A stretch of 64,000 bases of DNA from Methylocystis iwaonis (GTDB lineage Bacteria; Pseudomonadota; Alphaproteobacteria; Rhizobiales; Beijerinckiaceae), in the NCBI RefSeq assembly GCF_027925385.1, contig NZ_AP027142.1, forward strand, positions 2,966,501 through 3,030,500, given 5' to 3'. Made by a program: the position numbers and the translations under genes. Shown here in pieces: positions 35,888 through 45,194 of the stretch (positions within the stretch are counted from its first letter, which is position 1; every line of letters starts with the position of its first letter). Below the pieces are notes generated by a model that was not told the origin of the DNA, did no database searches, and worked only from the letters and a program-made list of their open reading frames with translations.

Positions 35888-38800
35888 ATGAAAGTCGCAG
35901 CGATGAAAAAGACTCTTGCTCTGTGCTTTTTGGCGGCGGTCTCTTTCGCTGCGCCGCTGCGCGCCGAAGCGCCGCCGGTTTTCGACCGCGCGCAACGCGC
36001 CGACGGCGCCCGCATTACGCCCGACCGTTTCCTGCGCGCCTATGATCCGCTGACGATCTTTTTCCCCGGCGACGTCGGCCCCAAAGCCGGCGGCCCCGAG
36101 GACTTGCCCGCGAAATACGCTTCCATCACGCCACAACCCGCCGGCGAATGGCGCTGGATTGGCGCGCGCGCCCTGCAGTTCCGCCCGGCCGAGCCCTGGA
36201 AGCCGCTCTCGCATATCACAGTGAAAAGCGGCGGCGCCGAGCAGAAGCTCGTCGCATTGCTGCCGACGCCTGTTTCCAACAATCCTTCAGCGAGCGACGA
36301 TCCGACGCCCGAATTGACGCAGGTCGCCCTCACTTTTGCGCAACCCGTCGATGTCGCCGCGCTCGCGCGGCTCATGACGGTCGAGCTGCGTCCCGCGCCC
36401 GGCGTCTCGGCGCAGGGCGGACAGATTCTAAGCCCCTCCGCCTATGATATTCGCCCCCTGGAGCGTGCAGGCGCCGCCGCCGAACAGACCTATGTGCTGC
36501 GGCTGCGCGACAGCATCAATGATGGCCGCGTTGCGATTTTGCGACTGAAGCTCTCTGACGAGCCTGGTCTCGACGACGAAATTTACGAGCTGCGCATTCG
36601 CACCGCCCTTCCCTTCGCCGTGACGGAAACGACATGCGGGCGCGGCTGGAGCGACGAGAGGCTCGGCGGCGTGCTGCGCTGCGCGGCGAATGGCGATGCG
36701 CCGGCGCCCGAAAGCGGCGACGAGGAAGGCGGCGACGCCGCTTCGACCTATAATCCCACAGCCAGACGCCGCCTCACCTTGAGCCTCAACGCCGAGCCCG
36801 AGACGCTTGATATTTTGCGCGCGCGCGACGCCTTGCGCATCACGCCGCCGGTCGACGATCTTGCCGTTGAATCCGACTCGAGCCATCTCAAGATCACCGG
36901 CAAATTCCTCTCCGACAAAGCCTATGAGCTGTCGATCGCGCCCGGCGCCATCAAGGACAAGCGCGGCCGTCCGCTCGCCGCGCAATTCACGCAGCGCTTC
37001 GCCTTCACGCGCGACAATCCGGCTTTGCAATGGGACGCGGGCTATGGCGTCGTCGAGCGTTTCGGCGCGCAGCTCCTGCCGTTGCGCGGTCGCGGCTATG
37101 ACCGCGCCGACATCCGCATCCACGCTATCGATCCGCTCGCGCGCGACTTCTGGCCCTTCCCGGAGCATGGCGCCGAAACCATCGACGCCGAAACGCCGCC
37201 GCTTCCCGGCAATGAGCCTTCGCGCTGGAGCGAGAGCGGCAATATCGAAGCCGAGGCCATCAAGGAGCGGATTAAAATGTTCGGCTCGCCGGCGGTCTCT
37301 CGGCTTGTCGATCTGCCGATCAAGCGCAATGGCGTGGACGCCAAATTCGGCGTTGATCTGAAAGACGACTTCGCGCGCGTTGCGGGCCGCGAGCAGCCGG
37401 GAACCTATCTCGTCGGGCTTCGCGCCGTCGACAGCGACAAGCGCAAATGGCTGCGCGTGCAGGTGACGGATCTTTCGCTTTCCGCCATTGAGGAGCCCAC
37501 GCGCGTGCGTTTCGCCGTGACGTCGCTCGCCACGGCGCAGCCGATCAGCGGCGCGCAAATCCGCGTCGAAGGCGTGAAGGACGACAAATTCACTACGCTC
37601 GCGAACGGCGTGACCGACGCGAACGGCTTTTTCTCATGGAGTCCGATCAAGCGCGGCGACGGCGAATTGCGCCGCGTGGTCGTGAGCAAGGGGCTCGACA
37701 CGCTGGTGATCGATCCAGATAGCGCGCCATCGGAATATTCCAGGGAACTATGGTCGAAGCCCGAGGCGCAATGGCTCTCCTGGGTTTCCGAAACAGATTC
37801 GCAGCGCGCCGAGAAACCGCGCACGCTCTGCCATGTGTTTTCGGAGCGGCCGATCTATCGGCCGGAGGAGCCCGCCCATATCAAGGGCTTTGTGCGCAGC
37901 TATGTCGGTGGCGCGTTGAGGCTCACGAAAACCGGCGGCACGCTCGTCGTCACGGCGCCGAACAATCAGGAATGGCGCGTGCCGGTGAAGCTCGACGCCA
38001 GCGGCAGCTTCTATCACAAATTCGACGCGCAGACGCAGGCGACCGGAGATTATTCGGTGAAGTTCGAGCCCGATGCGCCGAAAGCAAAAAAGCCTGAGAA
38101 GAGCGAAGAGGCAGACTCCGCCGAGGGCGAAACGGCGGAAGTCGCGCAGGATACGTCCTGCGGACAATTCACCTTCAAAAAGGAGGCTTACCGCCTGCCG
38201 ACCTTCGAGGTCGTGCTCAACGCGCCGCAGACAGTCGCGCTCGACGGGACCTTCGACGTGGATCTTCTCGCACGCTATTTCGCCGGCGGCCTCGCGGCGG
38301 ATCGGCCCATCAAATGGCGCGCCGCGCAATTCCCGCATGTGTTCACGCCGCCGAACCGCGAGGGCTTTCTCTTTTCCACTGACGCACGCTTTTCGAGCGA
38401 CGGCAAATTCAAATCGACGGCCGTGCTGGAACGCGACGCGCGCACCGACGCCGGCGGCGCCGCGCGCATGACCTTCGACACGACGATCGAGCCAACCGCG
38501 CAGCCGCGCCGCTACTCGATCGAAGCAACGGTGACGGGCGATGATGGAATCGAAGTGCGCAACGTCCAGAACGTCATCGCACTGCCGCCCTTCGTGCTCG
38601 GCGTGAAGACGCCGCGTTACGTCGAAAAGCCCGGCGCCGTGACGCCGGAGCTCATCGCGGTCGACGGCAAGGGAGAGACGATCGCGGGCGTCGAGATGAC
38701 GCTGCGGCTCATCAAGCGCAATTGGATTTCGACGCTGCAGGCGAGCGACTTCGCGCAAGGCGCCGCAAAATATGTCACGCAGGTGCAGGACGAGACCGTC

Positions 38801-41725
38801 TTCGAGCGCAAGGTGACGAGCGCCAAGGAGGCCCAGAAGATCGAGCTGACGACGAAGGACGCGGGCGTCTATGTCGTGCAGTTAGAAGCCTATGACAAAT
38901 TGAAGCGCCGCCAGCAGGTGAGCGTCGATTTCTTCGTCGGCGGCGACACGCCCGTCACCTTCGCGCGCCCGCCGGCCGCCTCGGCCACGATCACCACCGA
39001 CAAGGAGAAATATGCGCCCGGCGAGACGGCCACGCTGGTCATCCAGTCGCCGTTTCAGAACGCGCGCGCGCTCGCCATCGTCGAGCAGCCGAACGGCGTC
39101 TATGACTACAGCTACGTCGACATCGCCAATGGCTTCGGCCGCTTTACTTTGCCGGTGAAGAAGGAGCAGACGCCCAAGCTCGCCGTGCATTTCCTGATCA
39201 TGCGCGGGCGCCTCAAGGACAGCGCGCCGCTGCCCTCTAGCAATTTCGATCAGGGCAAGCCCGTCACCATCGCCGCGACCAAATGGGTCGAGGTGACGCC
39301 GGTGAAAAACATCGTGAACGTCAAGCTGGAAGCCCCCGCAAAGGCGCGCCCCGGCCAGGAGGTCGAGGTGACATTGAAGCTCGCCGACGACACAGGCAAG
39401 CCGATCGCGGGCGAAGCGACCTTCTGGATGGTCGATCAGGCGGTGCTCTCGCTCGCCAAGGAGCGCCCGCTCGATCCGCTGCCGGATTTCATCGTGGCGC
39501 GCGAGACGAAAATGGCGGCGCGTGACACGCGCAACATGGCCTTCGGCGTCATTCCGCTCGAAGAGATTGCGGGCGGCGACGCCGAGCTTCAGGAATGGGG
39601 CGCGGAGAACAACATCTCCGTGCGCAAGAATTTCACGCCCGTGCCGATCTATCTGCCCAGCGTGAAAGTTGGCGACGACGGCGTCGTAAAAATCAAGGTT
39701 GCGCTGCCCGATACGCTCACCGTGTTCAAGCTGCGGGCCAAGGCGGTGAGCGGGCCGGATCGTTTCGGCGCCGCGGGCGGCGAGATGTTCATCCAGCAGG
39801 AGCTCGTCGCGCAGCCGGCTTTGCCGCGCTTCATCCGCCCCGGCGATTCTTTCGACATCGGCCTCGTGGCGCGCGTCGTGGAGGGCCCCGGCGGCGCCGG
39901 CAAGGCGGCGATCTTTGCGCCGACGCTGAAACTCGCAGGTGAGACGAGCCGCAAGATCGAGTGGGCGCAGAACAAGCCGGTGCGCGTCGATCTGCGCGCG
40001 GAGGCGCCGGCTTCGCTCGAAGACAGCGTGAAGCTCAACTTCCGTATCGACCGCGACGTCGACCGTGCGAAAGACGCTGTCGAGATCGACCTTCCCGTGA
40101 AGCCCGATCGCGAGCCCACGCGCCGCTATGAGGTTGTCGAAATCGCACAGGGCGAAACCAAGACGCTTGCCGTAACGGGCGAAGCAAGCCGCCCCAAGAC
40201 CTTCTCGCGCAACATCGTCGTCGCAGCCGATCCGGCGATCGTCAAGCTGGTCGCCGGCCTCGACATGCTCGTCGATTATCCCTACGGCTGCACCGAGCAG
40301 CGGCTTGCGCTGGCGCGCGCCAGCCTGTCGCTCAAGGGCTTCTCGCCAATCCTCTCGGCGGCGGGCCTGCAGGATCGCGTCTCCGCGAGCGTGCGAAACG
40401 CGGCGATGCAGATCGAGCAATCGGTCGACAGCGACGGGCTCGTGGCCTTCTGGCCGCGCGCGCGCGGCAATGTGCTGCTCACCGCCTGGGCCTACGCCTT
40501 CCTCGCGCACGCCGATCGCGCGGGCGAGCCGGTCGACAAGACTCTGATGGATCGGCTGGCCAACATTCTGAAACTCTCGCTGCGTTCCGACTATGCGCGC
40601 CTGCTCGGCGGCGAAGAAATGCGCGAGCGCGCGGCGGCGCTCGCAGCGCTTGCGGAAGGCGGCAAGCTCGACGAATCTTACGTCGCGGAATTCGCGCGCC
40701 GCGCCGATTTCCTGCCGAATGAAAGCGTCGCCGAAATGGCGGCGGCGGCTGCGCGCCTTGCCAATGTCGATCAGCGCATTCTCGCTTCTCTCATGGAGAC
40801 CATGTGGGGCCGCGTGAAATTCGCGAACCGCGGCGGCGCGCAAGTCTATGCGGGCATGGCGGGCGAAAGCGCTTCCGACGTCATCCTGCCCTCCGAGACG
40901 CGCAGCCTCGCGGAGATGCTGCGCGCGGCGGCGCTCGCCGCGCCCTCCGATCCGCGCGCGCCGGTGCTACGCGACGCGCTGCTGCGGCTGGGCGAAGGCG
41001 ACGGCTGGGGCAGCACAAACGCCAACGCCAGCGCCATCGAAGCGCTCGCCGAAGGTTGGCGCCGCCCCGTGACGCCGATCACCGTCGCCTTCGCGCAAGG
41101 CGGCGCGCCCGAGACTGTCACGATTGACGCCAACAATCCCGTGGCGCGCCATGCGAGCGACAAGGACGCGCCGCTGACCATCGCCAACACATCGAACGCG
41201 CCACTGATCGCGCTCGTAGAGACGCGCTACATGCCCGCCGAGACCGGCGCCAAAGCGCAGGCTGCAAGCGAAGGCTTCGTCATTACGCGGCAGAGTTGGC
41301 GCGTGAAAAACGGGCTGGCCCCGGAGAAGTTAGAGGCGGCCAATGGCGCCTTGCGCGTGAACCAGGGCGACGTCATCGAGGAGACGGCGGAAGTCGTGAA
41401 CCCTGAAGATCGCACTTATGTCGCGATCTCTTTGCCGCTCGCGGCGGGCTATGAGCCGCTCAATCCCAATATCGCGACGGCGCCCGCCGAAGCCCAGCCC
41501 TCCAGCGCGCCAACGCTCGCGCCGACCTGGGTCTCGTATGGCGATGATCGCGTGCTCTATGCGTATGACTCGCTGCCCAAGGGCAATTACCGCTTCGCCT
41601 TCCGCCTCAAGGCGCAAACGGCGGGGGCCTATACGCAACCGCCCGCGCTTGTGGAGACGATGTACAAGAAAGGCCTGCGCGGCCAGAGCGCCGGCGCGCG
41701 CGTGGAAATCGCCAAGCAGCCATGA
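35888..41725 (+). CDS. Bacterial alpha-2-macroglobulin, large (YfhM type)
   Basis: Bacterial A2M traps foreign proteases in the periplasm and covalently binds them through a buried thioester. The 1945-residue protein has a signal peptide (LALCFLAAVSFAAPLRAEA), several MG-type beta domains, the A2M domain (AEATFWMVDQAVLSL ... LPDTLTVFKLRAKAVSG) and the thioester motif YPYGCTEQR with Cys1468 and Gln1471 intact, followed by the helical thioester domain. E. coli YfhM is a lipoprotein; here there is no lipobox, so the protein looks soluble. An acidic insert lies near residue 735. The stop overlaps the pbpC start (ATGA), the classical A2M-PBP1C coupling. Other in-frame starts are 35876 and 35903. 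Confidence 0.93.
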   Translation: MKVAAMKKTLALCFLAAVSFAAPLRAEAPPVFDRAQRADGARITPDRFLRAYDPLTIFFPGDVGPKAGGPEDLPAKYASITPQPAGEWRWIGARALQFRPAEPWKPLSHITVKSGGAEQKLVALLPTPVSNNPSASDDPTPELTQVALTFAQPVDVAALARLMTVELRPAPGVSAQGGQILSPSAYDIRPLERAGAAAEQTYVLRLRDSINDGRVAILRLKLSDEPGLDDEIYELRIRTALPFAVTETTCGRGWSDERLGGVLRCAANGDAPAPESGDEEGGDAASTYNPTARRRLTLSLNAEPETLDILRARDALRITPPVDDLAVESDSSHLKITGKFLSDKAYELSIAPGAIKDKRGRPLAAQFTQRFAFTRDNPALQWDAGYGVVERFGAQLLPLRGRGYDRADIRIHAIDPLARDFWPFPEHGAETIDAETPPLPGNEPSRWSESGNIEAEAIKERIKMFGSPAVSRLVDLPIKRNGVDAKFGVDLKDDFARVAGREQPGTYLVGLRAVDSDKRKWLRVQVTDLSLSAIEEPTRVRFAVTSLATAQPISGAQIRVEGVKDDKFTTLANGVTDANGFFSWSPIKRGDGELRRVVVSKGLDTLVIDPDSAPSEYSRELWSKPEAQWLSWVSETDSQRAEKPRTLCHVFSERPIYRPEEPAHIKGFVRSYVGGALRLTKTGGTLVVTAPNNQEWRVPVKLDASGSFYHKFDAQTQATGDYSVKFEPDAPKAKKPEKSEEADSAEGETAEVAQDTSCGQFTFKKEAYRLPTFEVVLNAPQTVALDGTFDVDLLARYFAGGLAADRPIKWRAAQFPHVFTPPNREGFLFSTDARFSSDGKFKSTAVLERDARTDAGGAARMTFDTTIEPTAQPRRYSIEATVTGDDGIEVRNVQNVIALPPFVLGVKTPRYVEKPGAVTPELIAVDGKGETIAGVEMTLRLIKRNWISTLQASDFAQGAAKYVTQVQDETVFERKVTSAKEAQKIELTTKDAGVYVVQLEAYDKLKRRQQVSVDFFVGGDTPVTFARPPAASATITTDKEKYAPGETATLVIQSPFQNARALAIVEQPNGVYDYSYVDIANGFGRFTLPVKKEQTPKLAVHFLIMRGRLKDSAPLPSSNFDQGKPVTIAATKWVEVTPVKNIVNVKLEAPAKARPGQEVEVTLKLADDTGKPIAGEATFWMVDQAVLSLAKERPLDPLPDFIVARETKMAARDTRNMAFGVIPLEEIAGGDAELQEWGAENNISVRKNFTPVPIYLPSVKVGDDGVVKIKVALPDTLTVFKLRAKAVSGPDRFGAAGGEMFIQQELVAQPALPRFIRPGDSFDIGLVARVVEGPGGAGKAAIFAPTLKLAGETSRKIEWAQNKPVRVDLRAEAPASLEDSVKLNFRIDRDVDRAKDAVEIDLPVKPDREPTRRYEVVEIAQGETKTLAVTGEASRPKTFSRNIVVAADPAIVKLVAGLDMLVDYPYGCTEQRLALARASLSLKGFSPILSAAGLQDRVSASVRNAAMQIEQSVDSDGLVAFWPRARGNVLLTAWAYAFLAHADRAGEPVDKTLMDRLANILKLSLRSDYARLLGGEEMRERAAALAALAEGGKLDESYVAEFARRADFLPNESVAEMAAAAARLANVDQRILASLMETMWGRVKFANRGGAQVYAGMAGESASDVILPSETRSLAEMLRAAALAAPSDPRAPVLRDALLRLGEGDGWGSTNANASAIEALAEGWRRPVTPITVAFAQGGAPETVTIDANNPVARHASDKDAPLTIANTSNAPLIALVETRYMPAETGAKAQAASEGFVITRQSWRVKNGLAPEKLEAANGALRVNQGDVIEETAEVVNPEDRTYVAISLPLAAGYEPLNPNIATAPAEAQPSSAPTLAPTWVSYGDDRVLYAYDSLPKGNYRFAFRLKAQTAGAYTQPPALVETMYKKGLRGQSAGARVEIAKQP

Positions 41726-43944
41726 GCCGCCTAGCGCTTCTCGTCGCGCTCGCTTTCGTCGCGACGGCGCTACGCGGCGGGCTCATGATCTGGCAGGAGG
41801 CCGCGCGCGGCGCCGATCTTACTGCGCCGCCCGCGAGCCAGATCGTCTATGACCGCAACGGCGCCTTTCTCACGCAGATCGGCAACGCGACCCAGGGCGA
41901 GAAAGGCGAGAAGCGCGTCGACTACGGCTATTGGCCGCTGGAGCGCATCCCCGAGCGCGTCGCCCGCGCGACGCTCATTCTCGAAGACCGGCGCTTTTAC
42001 GCGCACTCCGGCGTCGATCCGCGCGCCGTGGCGCGGGCGCTGTGGAACAATCTCGCCCATCGCCGCCAAATGGAGGGCGCCTCGACCATCGCCATGCAGG
42101 TCGCGCGCATGCAGCGGCCGGGGCCGCGCACATACGCCAACAAATTCTGGGAAGCGGCGACAGGGCTCGCGATCGTTGCGCGCCAGGGGCGCGAGGCGAC
42201 GCTCTCCCATTATCTGCGCCTTGCGCCCTATGGGCTCGGCAGCCACGGTATTTCGCACGCTGCGCGCTTCTATTTCGACAAGCCGGTCGATGATCTCTCC
42301 TGGGCGCAGGTGGCGCTGCTCGCCGCTATTCCGCAATCGCCGGGCCGCATGAACGTCACGCGCGAGAGCGGCCTGCGGCTCGCCGTCGAACGCGCGCGCT
42401 ACGCCATTGCGCAGCTCGAAAAAGAGGGCGCGCTCGACGCCGCCCAGGCCGAATTGGCGCGGCGCGAGCTTGCCGCCATGCGGCCGCTCGCGCCCAAGCG
42501 CCGCCCGGAGACGCTGCATCTCGCCTTGCGCTACGAACGCCTTGCGCGCGAAGGCCGCGTGCGCGCGACCTCGCAATATGATCCGCGCATCCATGCGACC
42601 ATCGACCTCTCCATCGAGCGCGAGGCGACGCAGCTCGCGCGCCGCTACCTCTCCATCTTTCGCAACGCCGGCGCGCGGCAGGTAGCGATCATGGTGGCGG
42701 AGCGCGGCTCCAACGCCATCATCGCCGATGTCGGCTCCGCCGATTATAACGATCCGCGCGCCGGCGCCTTCGATTTCACCCGCGCGCCGCGCTCGCCCGG
42801 CTCGACGCTCAAGCCGTTCATCTATGCGCTCGCTTTGGAGCGCGGCGCGCTGAAGCCCACCGACCTTCTCGACGATCTTCCCGAAGGCGCCTCGGGCGTT
42901 TCCAACGCCGACGGCCTCTACCTCGGGCCGCTGACGCCGCGCCAGGCGCTCGCCAATTCGCGCAATGTGCCGGCGACCAACCTGCTGCGCCGCGTGGGTC
43001 TCGAGGCAAACTTCCTGTTCCTGCACGAGCTCGGCCTGCACGATCTCGAAGCGACGCCGGAAAGCTTCGGCGTCTCCATGGCGATCGGCGCCTTGCCGAC
43101 GCGGCTCGAACGCCTGATGCGCGCCTATGCGGCGCTCGCCGACGACGGCGTGATGCGCGATCTCTCTTTCGCGCGCGACGAAGAACGCGCGCCCCCGCGC
43201 CGCGTCATGTCGCTCGACACGGCGCGGCTGGTCACGTCGTTCCTCGCCGATCCACAGGCGCGCCTGCCCTCCTTCCCGCGCTACGGGCCGCTCGAATATC
43301 CTTTCGCCGTCGCCGTGAAGACCGGCACCTCGCAAAATTATCGCGACGCCTGGGCGCTCGCTTTCTCGCACAAATTCATTGTCGGCGTCTGGATCGGACG
43401 CGGCGACGCGAGCGGCATGCGCGCCCTCACGGGCGCCAGCTCAGCGGCGCGGTTGGCGCATGCGATGATGACGAAGCTGCATGGGACGAAACCCGGCGAC
43501 CTCGCGCCCGAGGCTTTCGCGCCGCCGCCTGGGCGGGTCGCCATCGATCTCTGCCGTGCGGACGCCGGGCCGGAGTGCCCGCAGACGCTGCGCGAATGGG
43601 TGCGGCCCGACGAGATTTCCGCCCGGCCCGCCGCGCACGCCCCGGCGGCCGTCGAAGAGGCGCTCGCAGCGGAGAGCGGCGCGCTCGTCATCGCGACGCC
43701 CGAGCACAATATGCACATCTGGCGCAATCCGGAGCAGCCGGCTCCCTTGAACAAGCTCGCTTTGAAGCTCGCTGATGGCGGAAAGGACGCCCAAATCGTC
43801 TGGTTGGTCGACGGCGCGCCTTTCACGGTTGCGCAGGCGGATGAGACCGTCTTCTGGCCGATGACGCCCGGCGCGCATCGTATTCAGGCGAGATTGGCTC
43901 TGGCCCCCGTGGCGTCGCGCCCGGTGCGGGTGATCGTTGAGTGA
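41722..43944 (+). CDS. pbpC: Penicillin-binding protein 1C
   Basis: PBP1C is a bifunctional-looking peptidoglycan synthase anchored in the inner membrane, functionally paired with alpha-2-macroglobulin and thought to repair the wall after attack. The 740-residue protein has an N-terminal membrane anchor (LALLVALAFVATALRGGLMIW), a GT51 glycosyltransferase domain (ILEDRRFYAHSGVD with catalytic Glu88; GASTIAMQ) and a transpeptidase domain with SPGSTLKP (Ser361), SRN (Ser413) and KTGTS (Lys533). The C-terminal BiPBP_C domain (from about residue 650) is the PBP1C hallmark. It overlaps the A2M gene by four bases. Confidence 0.95.
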   Translation: MSRLALLVALAFVATALRGGLMIWQEAARGADLTAPPASQIVYDRNGAFLTQIGNATQGEKGEKRVDYGYWPLERIPERVARATLILEDRRFYAHSGVDPRAVARALWNNLAHRRQMEGASTIAMQVARMQRPGPRTYANKFWEAATGLAIVARQGREATLSHYLRLAPYGLGSHGISHAARFYFDKPVDDLSWAQVALLAAIPQSPGRMNVTRESGLRLAVERARYAIAQLEKEGALDAAQAELARRELAAMRPLAPKRRPETLHLALRYERLAREGRVRATSQYDPRIHATIDLSIEREATQLARRYLSIFRNAGARQVAIMVAERGSNAIIADVGSADYNDPRAGAFDFTRAPRSPGSTLKPFIYALALERGALKPTDLLDDLPEGASGVSNADGLYLGPLTPRQALANSRNVPATNLLRRVGLEANFLFLHELGLHDLEATPESFGVSMAIGALPTRLERLMRAYAALADDGVMRDLSFARDEERAPPRRVMSLDTARLVTSFLADPQARLPSFPRYGPLEYPFAVAVKTGTSQNYRDAWALAFSHKFIVGVWIGRGDASGMRALTGASSAARLAHAMMTKLHGTKPGDLAPEAFAPPPGRVAIDLCRADAGPECPQTLREWVRPDEISARPAAHAPAAVEEALAAESGALVIATPEHNMHIWRNPEQPAPLNKLALKLADGGKDAQIVWLVDGAPFTVAQADETVFWPMTPGAHRIQARLALAPVASRPVRVIVE

Positions 43945-43997
43945 CGACGCTCCACCCAACGGCCCTCACCGACCGGGAAGCCAGGGCGACCACTGTC

Positions 43998-44077
43998 GTC
44001 ATTGCGAGGAGCGTAGCGACGAAGCAATCCAGAGCAGCTACTGCGGCCCTGGATTGCTTCGCTTCGCTCGCAATGAC
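43998..44077. repeat. Palindromic repeat, family B copy 3
   Basis: GTCATTGCGAGGAGCGTAGC at the left and its partner GCTTCGCTCGCAATGAC at the right enclose AGCAATCCAGAGC and CCCTGGATTGCTT. It lies between pbpC and the zinc operon. The rest of that 285-base gap holds the Zur site near its right end. Confidence 0.85.
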
Positions 44078-44194
44078 GGGTGGATTGCACGCTGCTCATA
44101 AACACACTGCGACTCCTCTCCCCGCTTGCGACCGTAAACGGGAGAAGGAGTGCTCATCATCTGCGCTAAACCAGGCGCAAAGCGAAAGCAGCCC

Positions 44195-44222
44195 TTGTTC
44201 TTATCAGGCGTTATATTATAAC
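44195..44222 (+). promoter_or_regulatory. Zur-type operator and promoter of the zinc operon
   Basis: GTTATATTATAAC at 44210-44222 is a perfect 6-1-6 palindrome matching alphaproteobacterial Zur boxes (TGTTATA-type half-sites). TTGTTC (44195-44200) and TATAAC (44217-44222), 16 bases apart, could be the -35 and -10, so Zur would cover the -10. The start point would then be at about 44228-44230, right at the ATG of the first gene (44230), implying a leaderless or nearly leaderless transcript. The factor identity is inferred from sequence and from the downstream genes. Confidence 0.75.
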
Positions 44223-44229
44223 ATCAAGC

Positions 44230-44424
44230 ATGACCGACGCGACCCAAGGCCACCGCCACGCCCACGACCACGCGGTCCTGCGCGCGCAAGGGCTTGCCCA
44301 ATCGGCGGACCGCGCGCCCCCCGCGCGCGCGTCGCTGCTCGAAGCTTCAGCCGTCGCGCGTCTTTCCGGCGTTTCGCTCGCCATCGCCGCCCTTTGGGCC
44401 GGCGTTTATTGGGCGCTCCATTGA
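44230..44424 (+). CDS. Small His-rich single-span membrane protein of the zinc operon
   Basis: The 64-residue protein has a His/Asp-rich N-terminus (GHRHAHDHAV), a middle helical part and one C-terminal hydrophobic segment (LSGVSLAIAALWAGVYWAL). I know no named family. It starts eight bases after the Zur palindrome and ends five bases before znuC, so it is the first gene of the zinc-uptake operon. The His cluster suggests metal binding at the membrane, perhaps as a small regulator or chaperone of the transporter; this is inference. No Shine-Dalgarno is visible, consistent with a leaderless mRNA. Confidence 0.65.
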   Translation: MTDATQGHRHAHDHAVLRAQGLAQSADRAPPARASLLEASAVARLSGVSLAIAALWAGVYWALH

Positions 44425-44429
44425 GGAGC

Positions 44430-45194
44430 ATGGCGTCGCCGGGGCCGATTCGCCTCGTCAATCTCACGCTCGGCTATGACCGCCGCCCCGCCGTCCATCA
44501 CCTCGAAGGCGAGATTGCGCCCGGCGCCGCGCTCGCCGTCTGCGGCCCGAACGGCGCAGGCAAATCCACTTTGTTGAAAGCCCTCGCGGGCCTCCTCCCG
44601 CCGCTTGGCGGGCGCATCGAGCGCGGCGGCGCAACGGCGCGCGAGATCGCCTATCTCCCGCAGCTCGTCGACATCGACCGCTCCTTCCCGATCAATGTGC
44701 GCGATTTCGTCGCCATGGGCGCCATGCGTCGGGTCGGGTTGTTCGGCCGCCTCGACGCCGGAGAGCGGGAGCGCGCCGCGCAGGCCATCGACCGCGTCGG
44801 CCTCGCCGGCATGGAGGATCGCCCGATCGACACGCTTTCCGGCGGCCAGATGCAGCGCGTGCTGTTTGCCCGGCTCATCGTCCAGGACCAGCGCGTGATT
44901 CTGCTCGACGAGCCCTTTGGCGCCATCGACGAAGCGACGACCGACGATCTCCTCGGCCTCATCGCGCAGTGGCGCGGCGAGGGGCGCACCATCGTCGCCG
45001 TGCTGCATGAGCTCGATCTCGCCCGCCGCGCCTTCCCGCAGACCCTGCTGCTCGCCCGCGAGCGCATCGCCTGGGGCGAAACCGGCGCGACGCTCTGCGC
45101 CGACAACCTCGCCCGCGCGCGGGCCATGTCGGAAGCCTATGACCGGCAGGCGCGCGAATGTCTGAGAGACGAAGAAGCGGCTCATGCTCACTGA
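44430..45194 (+). CDS. znuC: Zinc ABC transporter ATP-binding protein
   Basis: This is the ATPase of a cluster 9 (Zn/Mn) ABC importer. The 254-residue protein has Walker A GPNGAGKST, Q-loop (LPQ), signature LSGGQMQR, Walker B VILLDEPFGAID and the switch His in VLHELDLA. I chose the ATG at 44430, preceded by GAGGAG; the open frame upstream overlaps the small His-rich gene and is not protein-like. The stop overlaps the start of znuB by 11 bases. Zinc specificity is inferred from the Zur box and the CobW gene. Confidence 0.9.
   Translation: MASPGPIRLVNLTLGYDRRPAVHHLEGEIAPGAALAVCGPNGAGKSTLLKALAGLLPPLGGRIERGGATAREIAYLPQLVDIDRSFPINVRDFVAMGAMRRVGLFGRLDAGERERAAQAIDRVGLAGMEDRPIDTLSGGQMQRVLFARLIVQDQRVILLDEPFGAIDEATTDDLLGLIAQWRGEGRTIVAVLHELDLARRAFPQTLLLARERIAWGETGATLCADNLARARAMSEAYDRQARECLRDEEAAHAH

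Noticed and set aside
38882..40843. Minus-strand open frame of 653 codons
   Set aside because: It is the antisense shadow of the alpha-2-macroglobulin gene.
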